A stretch of DNA of 64,000 nucleotides from Betaproteobacteria bacterium (GTDB lineage Bacteria; Pseudomonadota; Gammaproteobacteria; Burkholderiales; SG8-41): positions 1-64,000 of the forward strand of contig JAKFUS010000033.1 in NCBI GenBank assembly GCA_021732605.1, written 5' to 3'. The notes under the pieces are model-generated. The model had not been told where the DNA came from. It ran no database searches and saw only the letters and a list, made by a program, of their open reading frames with translations. This document shows, in pieces, positions 35,297 to 43,239 of the stretch. Numbering within the stretch: the first letter of the stretch is position 1; each line of letters opens with the position of its first letter. The translations under genes were made by a program, and so were the position numbers.

Positions 35297-35635
35297 TTAG
35301 CCCGGTGGCCATCGCAGCGGGCGTCCGGCGAGGATGTGCAGATGCAGGTGAAACACCGTCTGCCCGGCCTCGGCACCGTTATTGACTACCAGCCGGAACG
35401 CATCCCCCACCCCCAGTTGCCGCGCCACTTTTCCTGCCGCCAACAACAGATGTCCGAGTAAAACCTGATCCGCATCCCCGGCATCCGCCAGTCGCGCGAT
35501 CTCCAGCTTCGGGATCAGTAGCACATGAGTAGGTGCCTGGGGATTGATATCGCGAAAAGCGAGGCAATGTGCGTCTTCATAGACGATATCGGCCGGAATC
35601 TCGCGAGCAATGATCTTGCTGAATAAGCTGGCCAT
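35297..35635 (-). CDS. hinT: HIT-family nucleotide-binding protein (HinT type)
   Basis: A 112-residue purine-nucleoside phosphoramidase-type HIT protein. It opens with SLFSKIIAREIPADIVYED, has HVLLIPKLEI in the middle, and carries the catalytic HIT motif as HLHLHIL near the C-terminus. Length and motifs match HinT. It is a single gene, divergent from the phasin. Confidence 0.93.
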   Translation of the reverse strand: MASLFSKIIAREIPADIVYEDAHCLAFRDINPQAPTHVLLIPKLEIARLADAGDADQVLLGHLLLAAGKVARQLGVGDAFRLVVNNGAEAGQTVFHLHLHILAGRPLRWPPG

Positions 35636-35776
35636 AAAAATCCTTTAAAAACAAATGGTTATAGCAGGCAGCCAAGGCGGCCCGGCGTATCACAACAATT
35701 TGATTATTAAGCGTTTTTTTGATGCTAGCTGGCGCCAGCCCTTCCGTCAAAGCCAGTGTTTACTGACAGCATTTGG

Positions 35777-35790
35777 TGCGACGCAATAAA
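35777..35790 (+). promoter_or_regulatory. TGC-rich box 1 upstream of phasin
   Basis: TGCGACGCAATAAA, similar to the box at 35843-35856 and spaced 66 bases from it. Such TGC/GCA-rich sites are typical of PhaR-regulated phasin promoters. PhaR binding is inferred, since no phaR gene is in the window. Confidence 0.4.
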
Positions 35791-35806
35791 TATTTAGCCC
35801 AAACCC

Positions 35807-35834
35807 TTGACATGCTGCCGACTGCCCTTATAAT
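35807..35834 (+). promoter_or_regulatory. Sigma-70 promoter of the phasin gene
   Basis: TTGACA (35807-35812) and TATAAT (35829-35834) match both consensus hexamers with 16-base spacing. The start codon is 91 bases downstream of the -10 box. This is the strongest sigma-70 promoter I can see in the window and fits the high expression of phasins. Confidence 0.85.
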
Positions 35835-35842
35835 TCTAATTG

Positions 35843-35856
35843 TGCGGTGCAATATA
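35843..35856 (+). promoter_or_regulatory. TGC-rich box 2 at the phasin transcription start
   Basis: TGCGGTGCAATATA sits just after the -10 box, where a bound repressor would block initiation. It is part of TTGTGCGGTGCAA, a near-palindrome of the PhaR-operator type. Confidence 0.45.
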
Positions 35857-35924
35857 AACGCACCCAAAAATTTAAGCTTACCAAGTAGAAATTTTTAAAC
35901 AATTGTTTTTAAAAGGAGATTCAA

Positions 35925-36467
35925 ATGTATCAGACTCCAGAGCAACTTATTGCAATGAACAAAGCCAACATGGAATCCGTGATGCGCTTCGCTGGCGTAG
36001 CCATCGAAGGCACCGAGCGCATGATCGAACTGCAAATGAAAGCCGCGAAATCCGCGTTTGCCGAAGGCATCGAAAGCGCGAAGGCGCTGGCCGCCGTCAA
36101 GGATTTCCAGCAATTCGCCGCGCTGAAAGACACCCTGGCGCAACCGTCGCTGGATAAAGCCACCGCCTACGCCAAAAGCGTTTACGACCTGACCTCCGAG
36201 ACGCAAGCTGAATTCGGCAAGCTGGTTGAAGCGCAAGTTTCCGACTTCAACAAAGAAGTCGTGACCACGCTGGACAAGATGGTGAAATCAGCTCCGGCCG
36301 GTTCCGAAGTCGGCGTCGCCGCCGTCAAATCGGCCATCGCCGCGGTCAACTCGGCCTACGACAATCTGACGAAAGTCGGCAAGCAGTTCGCGCAAGCCAG
36401 CCAGGCAAACCTGGAAGCTGCCGCGACGCAAGCGACTGCCACGGTGAAAAAAGCTTCGAAGAAGTAA
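35925..36467 (+). CDS. phaP: Phasin family protein
   Basis: A 180-residue phasin, a coat protein of polyhydroxyalkanoate granules. The family start MYQTPEQLIAMNKANMESV and the amphipathic helix series through QFAQASQANLEAAATQ are clear. The C-terminus TATVKKASKK is lysine- and alanine-rich. AAAAGGAG precedes the ATG. It has its own promoter, TGC-rich boxes and a strong terminator, so it is monocistronic. It implies PHA storage genes elsewhere. Confidence 0.94.
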   Translation: MYQTPEQLIAMNKANMESVMRFAGVAIEGTERMIELQMKAAKSAFAEGIESAKALAAVKDFQQFAALKDTLAQPSLDKATAYAKSVYDLTSETQAEFGKLVEAQVSDFNKEVVTTLDKMVKSAPAGSEVGVAAVKSAIAAVNSAYDNLTKVGKQFAQASQANLEAAATQATATVKKASKK

Positions 36468-36498
36468 GTTCTCAAAAGCAGTTCCGCTGCAAACAAAA

Positions 36499-36525
36499 AG
36501 CCCCCGGAGTTCCGGGGGCTTTTTT
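36499..36525 (+). terminator. Intrinsic terminator of the phasin gene
   Basis: Ten-base-pair stem AGCCCCCGGA / TCCGGGGGCT with a two-base loop, followed by a run of T residues, 31 bases after the phasin stop. Confidence 0.94.
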
Positions 36526-36609
36526 CTTGGGTATCAACAAAATTACCCCCCTTTAGACAGATTCAGGGGTTTCGCTCAGCATTCATTACTCATCACTCCG
36601 CGCTGGAAT

Positions 36610-37353
36610 TCAAGCCGACACCCACGGAAAACCAAGGTTGCTGACACCGGACTTCAGCAGCGCAATTCCTTCAGCCACCTGCGCGGCGTTGCCGCGCACG
36701 CCCAGCTCGATAAAGCGTTCAGGCGTCACCCGCGGCAGGCTGAACACCTTGAGCGCGGGATAAGCGCGCAGGCATTCGTTCATCAGTTCGATCAACTGAC
36801 TCTCCCCCGCCTCGCGCACAATGATCGCCGCCTCCACCGCGCGCTCTGCACCGGCATGCGCATAGTGGGTATCGAGAACCCACGCCAGCATCGGCCATGC
36901 CATCTCCGGGAAGCCGGGCAGGAAATAGTGATTGCGAAAACTGAAGCCGGGAATGCGGTTGTACGGGTTGGGAATGATCGCGCTGCCCTCGGGGAATTCG
37001 CCCATCATCAGCCGCTGTGGCGTGACCCCCTTGGGATCGTCGCGGAACCGGCCGCGGATCTCGGCCTCTGCTTCAGGATGCAACTTGAGCGCGACGCCTG
37101 CAGCTGCGGCGGCACTTTGCCGCGTGTAGTCATCCGGTGTGGCGCCGATGCCGCCGAAACTGAAAACAACATCGCCGCCGGTAAAGGTCCGGCGCAAGGT
37201 CGCAACGATCAGTTCAGGTTCGTCACCGAGGTATTGGGCCCATGACAAATCGATGCCACGTTCCGCCAGTGTGGCAATAGCCTTGGCCAGATGTTTGTCC
37301 TGGCGTTTGCCGGACAGGATTTCATCACCGATGATGATGGCGCCGAATTTCAT
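36610..37353 (-). CDS. CinA-like molybdopterin-binding domain protein
   Basis: A 247-residue protein with the MoaB/Mog-like domain of the CinA N-terminus: IIIGDEILSGKRQDKHLA, VVFSFGGIGATPDDYTRQ and PGFPEMAWPM. The C-terminal nicotinamide-nucleotide deamidase domain of full CinA is absent, so this is the short form. Members may act in nucleotide repair or cofactor handling, and the exact role is unclear. The CBS gene ends the same-strand neighbourhood 78 bases upstream. Confidence 0.87.
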   Translation of the reverse strand: MKFGAIIIGDEILSGKRQDKHLAKAIATLAERGIDLSWAQYLGDEPELIVATLRRTFTGGDVVFSFGGIGATPDDYTRQSAAAAAGVALKLHPEAEAEIRGRFRDDPKGVTPQRLMMGEFPEGSAIIPNPYNRIPGFSFRNHYFLPGFPEMAWPMLAWVLDTHYAHAGAERAVEAAIIVREAGESQLIELMNECLRAYPALKVFSLPRVTPERFIELGVRGNAAQVAEGIALLKSGVSNLGFPWVSA

Positions 37354-37431
37354 GGGAAGTTACACGCAAAAAATGTACGTAAAAAAGCGAACTCCGCAGA
37401 CCGGATCGGCCGGCGTGACAGCCCGCAGGAT

Positions 37432-37860
37432 TCAACTGTGGATGTAACTTTCCAGTTGCTGGATGGTTTGCTGCTGCTCCTCGATCACCGCTTTCACCAG
37501 ATCACCGATCGACAACACACCAACCACACGCCCGTTGTCGAGCACCGGCAGGTGGCGAATGCGGCGGCCGGTCATCAACGCCATACAGTCGTCTACAGTC
37601 TGCTTCGGCGTCACCGAAACCACCTTGTCCGACATGATGTCGCGCACCGCGAGTTCATGGGAGGATTTTCCGAGCAATATGACTTTGCGCGCATAGTCGC
37701 GCTCGGACATGATGCCGCGCATCGCATCACCGTTCATCACCAGCAGCGCGCCGACGTTTTTTTCGGCCATCAGTTTCAGCGCCTCGAATACATTGCTTTC
37801 CGGAGTGACTGACAACACACTGCCGCCCTTGCCCTGCAACAACTGGCTGACTGTTTTCAT
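37432..37860 (-). CDS. CBS-domain protein
   Basis: A 142-residue protein made of two CBS motifs: about 10-60 (SVTPESNVFEALKLMAEKNV, GALLVM) and about 75-130 (SVTPKQTVDDCMALMTGRRI, RHLPVLDNGRVVGVLSIGDL). A central SERDYARKVILLGKSS stretch is typical of stand-alone CBS pairs, which bind adenine nucleotides. The partner is unknown. Confidence 0.92.
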   Translation of the reverse strand: MKTVSQLLQGKGGSVLSVTPESNVFEALKLMAEKNVGALLVMNGDAMRGIMSERDYARKVILLGKSSHELAVRDIMSDKVVSVTPKQTVDDCMALMTGRRIRHLPVLDNGRVVGVLSIGDLVKAVIEEQQQTIQQLESYIHS

Positions 37861-37963
37861 GATTTCTTCTCCGGAAAATATCGACTAACAGCGGTCGGTT
37901 GCTACCGACTGAGGAATCAGTCTAGCCAATTTTCGCGCCGACGCAAGCGGCGGCGTGGCCATT

Positions 37964-38956
37964 TTATTTTCCGGTGATTGCGCCAGCTTTCTGCAGCAGG
38001 TTTTGTGCCATGCGGATATTGGCAATGTCCACCAGGCGGCCGTCGACCTGCACCGCGCCCTTGCCTTCACGGGCGGCCTGCGCCATGGCTTCCACAATGC
38101 GTTGCGCCTTGGTGATTTCCTCGGGCGACGGGCTGAACACCTGATTGGCCGCCTCGATCTGCGTCGGGTGGATGGCCCATTTACCCTCAAAACCGAGCGC
38201 CGCCACGCGCCGCGCCGCAGCGAGATAACCTTCCGGATCCTTGAAGTCGCCGTACGGCCCGTCGATCGGCCGCAAGCCGTACGCGCGACACGCTACCAGC
38301 AGGCGCACCTGCGCCGCATGCCAGGGATCCGTCTGATGAAACACCCGGCGACCCTCCGCATCACAGTCAGTCAGCACGCCGTACTCCGGATGCAACCCGC
38401 CAATGATGGTGGTGCGGGCCCGGGTTGAGGCCGCGAAATCGCCGGAACCAAAGGCCAGCGCTTCGAGCCGGCGACTGGATTGCGCAATGGCTTCAACATT
38501 GGCCATGCCCAGTGCCGTTTCAATCAGCACTTCAAAACCGATGCGCTTGTCGCCGCTCTGACCCTGCCCCCGCCCCTGCGCCTGTTCAATCTGGGTCACC
38601 AGCATGTCCAGCGCATACACATCCGCCGGCACGCCGACTTTGGGAATCACCAGCATGTCCAGCCGCGGACAGTGTTCAACCAGATCGACCACGTCGCGGT
38701 ACATGTAATGCGTATCGAGGCCATTGATGCGCACCGCCATCACTTTGCGGCCCCATTCGACATCGTTCAGCGCGGCGATCACGTTCTTGCGCGCCCGCGG
38801 TTTGTCATCCGGCGCCACCGCATCTTCGAGGTCGAGAAAAATCACGTCGGCCGCCGACTTGGCCGCCTTTTCGAACAGCGCCGTGTTGATGCCGGGGACC
38901 GCCAGTTCGGACCGGGTCAGGCGCGGCGTTGCGGATTCGGGTTGTGTAAAGCTCAT
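37964..38956 (-). CDS. HpcH/HpaI-type CoA ester lyase
   Basis: A 330-residue TIM-barrel lyase of the CitE/malyl-CoA lyase group. It has TRSELAVPGINTALFEKA, DVIFLDLEDAVAPDDKPRA (split), the arginine region AVRINGLDTHYMY and the metal-ligand glutamates in GFEVLIETALGMANVEAI and GSGDFAAS. It cleaves a 3-hydroxyacyl-CoA such as malyl- or citramalyl-CoA. It is the last gene of a run that starts with the TRAP genes and is one base from the next gene's end. Confidence 0.9.
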   Translation of the reverse strand: MSFTQPESATPRLTRSELAVPGINTALFEKAAKSAADVIFLDLEDAVAPDDKPRARKNVIAALNDVEWGRKVMAVRINGLDTHYMYRDVVDLVEHCPRLDMLVIPKVGVPADVYALDMLVTQIEQAQGRGQGQSGDKRIGFEVLIETALGMANVEAIAQSSRRLEALAFGSGDFAASTRARTTIIGGLHPEYGVLTDCDAEGRRVFHQTDPWHAAQVRLLVACRAYGLRPIDGPYGDFKDPEGYLAAARRVAALGFEGKWAIHPTQIEAANQVFSPSPEEITKAQRIVEAMAQAAREGKGAVQVDGRLVDIANIRMAQNLLQKAGAITGK

Positions 38957-38957
38957 G

Positions 38958-39848
38958 TCATTTTCCTTTGTTCGCGACAGTACCCGACATCTGCTCGAGC
39001 ACCGTGATCAGCGCCGCCAGGTCATCCTGCCCGCGGCCCTGCCCCATCAGCGCATTGATCTGCTGCATCACCGCAGCACCCCCGGGTGATGCAATGCCGG
39101 CTTCGCGCGCCAGCTCGAGCACGATGCCGAGGTCCTTGTGATACAGCCGGGTGTCGATGCCCTTGGCGTAGTTGCGTTCCACCATGCGTTTGCCGAACAG
39201 TTCCATGACACGGCTGGCCGCAACACCACCCAGCATCACTTCACGCACCTTGGCCGGATCTGCGCCGAGCCTGCCGGCGAGATGCAGCGCTTCGGCCACG
39301 CCCTGCGTCGCCACCAACAAAGCCAGTTGATTGCAGGCCTTGGTGATCTGGCCGGCGCCAATGCCGCCGACGCGGGTGATGGTTTTTCCCATGCAGGCAA
39401 ACAGCGGTTTGATGCGTTCGAATACTTCCGCTGTACCGCCAACCATGATCGACAGCGTCGCCTGCTCGGCACCCATCGGCCCGCCCGACACCGGCGCATC
39501 CAGCATGTCTACGCCTTTGCCCGCCAGCATCTCAGCCACCGCACGCGCGACCGCCGGAGAAATGGTTTCCATGTCGACCACCACGCTGCCGCGTTTGGCG
39601 CCTTCAATAATGCCGCCCGGTCCGATCACCACCGCTTCGAAATCGCTGGAAGCGGTCACCATGGTGAACACCACTTCTGATGCCGCGGCCAGCGCCGCCG
39701 GCGAGTCATAACGCCTTGCACCTGCTGCAACCAGGGGCGCGGCACTATCGGCGCGCCGTGCCCATACACCGAGCTGGTGTCCGCCCTTCAGCAAATGCTG
39801 CGCCATGTGGCGCCCCATCGCGCCCAGTCCGATGAATCCAACGTTCAC
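38958..39848 (-). CDS. Beta-hydroxyacid dehydrogenase (HIBADH/GarR family)
   Basis: A 296-residue NAD(P) enzyme. It has VGFIGLGAMGRHMAQHLL, substrate loop DAPVSGGPMGAEQATLS, and the catalytic lysine in GAGQITKACNQLALL. The family covers 3-hydroxyisobutyrate dehydrogenase and tartronate semialdehyde reductase. The neighbouring 2-hydroxyacid dehydrogenase and CoA lyase suggest organic-acid catabolism. Spacing to the CoA lyase is one base, so co-transcription is certain enough. Confidence 0.9.
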   Translation of the reverse strand: MNVGFIGLGAMGRHMAQHLLKGGHQLGVWARRADSAAPLVAAGARRYDSPAALAAASEVVFTMVTASSDFEAVVIGPGGIIEGAKRGSVVVDMETISPAVARAVAEMLAGKGVDMLDAPVSGGPMGAEQATLSIMVGGTAEVFERIKPLFACMGKTITRVGGIGAGQITKACNQLALLVATQGVAEALHLAGRLGADPAKVREVMLGGVAASRVMELFGKRMVERNYAKGIDTRLYHKDLGIVLELAREAGIASPGGAAVMQQINALMGQGRGQDDLAALITVLEQMSGTVANKGK

Positions 39849-39860
39849 GTGTATTCCTTT

Positions 39861-40829
39861 TTAAGCTTTGCCGATCCAGCCCAGCGCCATGATCAGCGGC
39901 AATGTGATCCAGAACAGTATAGTGGTCCAGCCGATCAGCAATGCTGCTGCGCCGGCATCCAGTTTAAAACGATCCGCCAGCAGCAACGCCGTCATCATTG
40001 CCGGCGTGGTGCCCTCGACCACCGCCGCGTACTGTGCCTCGCCCATGCCGGCATAAATCTGCGGCGCAATCAGCCAAACGATGAATGGCGTCATCAGCAG
40101 TTTGATGCCGGCCACGGCGAGAATCTCGCCACGCGGCACCAGATTGCGCCAGGGAATGGTCATGCCGAGCACGAACAGGATCACCGGAATCGTCGCCTGG
40201 CCGATGAAACGCGTCGCGTTGACCAGCGGTTCGTAGGTAAGGCCCAGCTGCTGACAGGCGAAGCCGAGCAGGAAGGCCCAGATCGGCGGCATGGTCAGCA
40301 TCACGCCCAGCACCGCCGGCTGTTTGGTAGCGGAATCGCGAGAACCGAGGCGTGTGGCGATCCACACCCCCAGCGTCCAGACCACCGGCATGGTCATCAG
40401 CATGTCGTTGAACACCGCGTAACGCATCGCCCCGGCGCCGAAAAAAAACACCAGCACCGGCGCGCCGATGTTGAAGGTGTTGCCGAACATGCCGCCGAGC
40501 ATCAGCGCAGCGCGCGTCTGATCGGTCAAATGCCGCCACAGCGGCAGGCGATACAGCATCACATAAAGAATACCGCCGGACACCAGCGAAGCGATGCCGA
40601 CCAGCAGCGGCACCGACAGCAGGTCACGGTCGACCGGCGTGGTTGATGCCACCGCGAACAGGATGCAGGGATAAAACAGATACATCACCAGCCGGTTCAG
40701 ATTGCTGCGCATCTGCTCGACGTCGGTGTCCGCGAAGAACCGCGGCCACAGCGCGCCGGCCGCCACCAGCAGCGATAGCGGCAGCATGACCTGCACCATC
40801 AGATCGACCAGTTGCGAGGCGTAATTCAT
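39861..40829 (-). CDS. AEC family transporter
   Basis: A 322-residue auxin-efflux-carrier-type permease with about ten hydrophobic helices. Family features are NRLVMYLFYPCILFAVAS, LMLGGMFGNTFNIGAPVL and ATIPVILFVLGMTIPW, with an internal two-fold pattern. Bacterial members move organic acids such as malate or malonate. It sits between two hydroxyacid dehydrogenases, which suggests movement of a related acid. Confidence 0.9.
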   Translation of the reverse strand: MNYASQLVDLMVQVMLPLSLLVAAGALWPRFFADTDVEQMRSNLNRLVMYLFYPCILFAVASTTPVDRDLLSVPLLVGIASLVSGGILYVMLYRLPLWRHLTDQTRAALMLGGMFGNTFNIGAPVLVFFFGAGAMRYAVFNDMLMTMPVVWTLGVWIATRLGSRDSATKQPAVLGVMLTMPPIWAFLLGFACQQLGLTYEPLVNATRFIGQATIPVILFVLGMTIPWRNLVPRGEILAVAGIKLLMTPFIVWLIAPQIYAGMGEAQYAAVVEGTTPAMMTALLLADRFKLDAGAAALLIGWTTILFWITLPLIMALGWIGKA

Positions 40830-40868
40830 GGTTTAAGCTGGAAAACCCGATTGAAATATAATAAAAAT

Positions 40869-40893
40869 AATAATTAAATCAAATACTTATAAA
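40869..40893 (+). promoter_or_regulatory. IHF-like intergenic motif, copy 5
   Basis: TTAAATCAAATACTTATAAAG fits WATCAANNNNTTR exactly within a 40-base AT-rich patch (position of core 40874-40893). It lies between two same-strand genes, about 45 bases upstream of the AEC transporter start. Confidence 0.45.
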
Positions 40894-40904
40894 GAAATAG
40901 CGCA

Positions 40905-41894
40905 TCAGCCGCGCAGCGCCTCGGGATTCAGCAGATTCGGCGGTGTCTCGCCCTTTAACGCAGCCACCAGATTTTTCGCAGCGAGCATGGCCATTGCCTG
41001 GCGCGTCGCCTCGGTGGAACTGCCGACATGCGGCGCGAGCACGACATTGTCGAGCGCGAGAAATTCCGGATTGAGCTTCGGTTCGTTTTCATACACGTCG
41101 AGCCCGGCGGCGCGGATGGTGCCGTTCTTCAGAGCGGCAATCAGCGCCGCATCATCGACCACCCCGCCGCGCGTGGAATTGATCAGGATCGCCGACGGTT
41201 TCATTTTGACCAGTTGCGCCGCACCGATCAGGTGATGCGTCGCCGGTGAGTAGGGCACCTGCAGCACGATGAAATCAGACTGCGCGAGCAATGCATCGAA
41301 CGCTACATAGCTCGCGTTGGCCTTGCGCTCCAGTTCCGGCTGGATGGGTTTGCGGTTGTGATAAATCACTTTCATGTCGAAACCCACGGCACGCCGTGCA
41401 ATCGCCTGGCCAATGCGGCCCATGCCGATGATGCCCAGCGTGGCGTGATGCACGTCGACACCCAGCCATTGCTTCAGCCGCCAGCCGGTCCATTCACCGG
41501 TACGGACGCGGCGTTCGACCTCGGTGATACGCCGTGCCGCACCGAGCATCAGCGTCCATGCCAGATCCGCCGTACTGTCGTCGAGCACGCCGGGCGTATT
41601 AGTCGCCATCACACCGCGCACGGTGCAGGCCGTCACATCGATGTTGTTGTAACCAACCGCAATGTTGGCCACCGCCTTGAGATTGGGTGCGGCCGCCAGC
41701 AGCGCGGCATCAACACGGTCAGTCAGGCTGCACATCAGGCCGTCACAGGCAGCCAGCGCTTTGCCCAGCGCCTCCGGTGCATAGGGCCGATCACCCTGGT
41801 TGTCGATAACCTCGCAGTGCTGGCGCAGGTAATCCAGGGTTTCATCGAAGACTTCGCGGGTTACCAGGACACGGGGTTTGCGGTTTGCAGTCAT
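40905..41894 (-). CDS. 2-hydroxyacid dehydrogenase (glyoxylate/hydroxypyruvate reductase type)
   Basis: A 329-residue D-isomer-specific dehydrogenase. It has NIAVGYNNIDVTAC, coenzyme fold LGIIGMGRIGQAIARRAVG, catalytic arginine region INSTRGGVVDDAAL, glutamate in DVYENEPKLNPEF and histidine in APHVGSSTEATRQ. The GhrB-like pattern suggests reduction of glyoxylate, hydroxypyruvate or 2-ketogluconate. It lies between the amidase and AEC genes. Confidence 0.92.
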   Translation of the reverse strand: MTANRKPRVLVTREVFDETLDYLRQHCEVIDNQGDRPYAPEALGKALAACDGLMCSLTDRVDAALLAAAPNLKAVANIAVGYNNIDVTACTVRGVMATNTPGVLDDSTADLAWTLMLGAARRITEVERRVRTGEWTGWRLKQWLGVDVHHATLGIIGMGRIGQAIARRAVGFDMKVIYHNRKPIQPELERKANASYVAFDALLAQSDFIVLQVPYSPATHHLIGAAQLVKMKPSAILINSTRGGVVDDAALIAALKNGTIRAAGLDVYENEPKLNPEFLALDNVVLAPHVGSSTEATRQAMAMLAAKNLVAALKGETPPNLLNPEALRG

Positions 41895-41925
41895 GTTGAT
41901 GTGATGTACAACGATTCAAAAAGAT

Positions 41926-43221
41926 TTACTGGAATTGCGCCAGCCAGCGTGCAGCGCGCAGCAGGCGGGCATCACCCATGCGCGGCCCGACCAGTTGCAC
42001 ACCCAGCGGCAAACCATTGACGCCGCGCAGCAGTGGCACATTGATCGCCGGCATGCCGCAAAAGGTCCACAGCGTACAGAAAGCCGGGTCACCGGTCGAC
42101 CCCAGACCGCGCGGCGCGGTGCCCGCCACCGACGGCGTCAGGATCGCATCGTATTTCACATAGAAATCATCAAACAGTGCATTGACCCGCGGAATTTGCG
42201 CCAGCGCGTTTTGGTAATCAGCAACGACTGTGGCGCGCCCACGCTCGATCTGTCCGCGCAATGAGGCTGACAATTTGTCCTTGCCGTTGCGCCATTCCGC
42301 TTCAAAATTCGCGGCGATTTCCGTTTCCATCACGGTGCGGTGCCAGTTCCAGGCCGGGACCGCGGCTGCCGGCATCGCGACTTCGGTCACACTGCCGCCC
42401 AGACGCTCGATCAGGCCGGCAACCACCGCGCGCATATCGTCCGTTGCTTCTTCCCAGCATGGCGTTTTGATAAAAGCCAGTCGTGGCGGCACCGCAGCCT
42501 CGACCGTGGTGAAATCGATCGGCTGCTCCATCAATTGCGCCGCCAGCAACGCCGCGTCGTCTACGGTCCGCGCGAACACGCCGATCTGGTCCAGCGCCGG
42601 CGACTGGCGCAGCACACCAGCCTGCGAAATCAGCCCGGCAGTCGGCTTGTAACCGTACACGCCGCAAAATGCCGCAGGCCGGATCGCCGAGCCGTTGGTC
42701 TGGGTGCCCACTGCCAGCGGCACCATGCCGGCAGCCACCGCCGCCGCGGAACCGCTGGATGAACCACCGGGCGTGTGTTCGGGATGATGCGGATTGCGGG
42801 TCTTGCCAGGCGCATAAGTGGCGAGTTCTGTGGTCACTGTTTTGCCGACGATGATTGCGCCCGCGTCGCGCAGGCGCGTAACGATGACCGCATCGACTGC
42901 AGGCCGGCGTCCGGCATGCAGCACCGTGCCGTTTTCGGTGGGCATGTCGGCGGTGTCGATGATGTCCTTGATGCCGACCGGAATGCCGTGCAGCGCTCCC
43001 AACGGCAGACCCGCGGCGCGACTGCGATCTGCAGCGCGCGCCTGCGCCAGCACCTGTCCAGGATCGAGAAAGGTCCACGCCTGCACTTGCGGTTCGCGGG
43101 CATTGATGCGCGCAAGGCAGCTCTGCGCCACCGCCTCCGCCGTAAACAAGCCGGCACGCAAACCCTGCGCAAGCGCGGTCGCAGACAACGCGTGCAGCGG
43201 CTCGCGCGAGGGGTCAGGCAT
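41926..43221 (-). CDS. Amidase signature family hydrolase
   Basis: A 431-residue amidase. The Ser-cisSer-Lys triad is placed at K85 (GIPVGIKDIIDTAD), the serines of PGGSSSGSAA (154-156) and S178 in VGTQTNGSAIRP. The last motif has QTNGS where many members have DTGGS. It hydrolyses an unknown amide. The gene ends 31 bases before the 2-hydroxyacid dehydrogenase start and begins 18 bases after the TRAP large-subunit gene, so the transporter may import its substrate. Confidence 0.92.
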   Translation of the reverse strand: MPDPSREPLHALSATALAQGLRAGLFTAEAVAQSCLARINAREPQVQAWTFLDPGQVLAQARAADRSRAAGLPLGALHGIPVGIKDIIDTADMPTENGTVLHAGRRPAVDAVIVTRLRDAGAIIVGKTVTTELATYAPGKTRNPHHPEHTPGGSSSGSAAAVAAGMVPLAVGTQTNGSAIRPAAFCGVYGYKPTAGLISQAGVLRQSPALDQIGVFARTVDDAALLAAQLMEQPIDFTTVEAAVPPRLAFIKTPCWEEATDDMRAVVAGLIERLGGSVTEVAMPAAAVPAWNWHRTVMETEIAANFEAEWRNGKDKLSASLRGQIERGRATVVADYQNALAQIPRVNALFDDFYVKYDAILTPSVAGTAPRGLGSTGDPAFCTLWTFCGMPAINVPLLRGVNGLPLGVQLVGPRMGDARLLRAARWLAQFQ

Positions 43222-43239
43222 GCCGGAAAAAGCCCGCGT

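Noticed and set aside
36560-36605. Fourth heptamer element near ATTCATTACTCATCACTCC
   Set aside because: Only about three weak seven-base units are visible and there is no opposing arm or AATGGGC loop.
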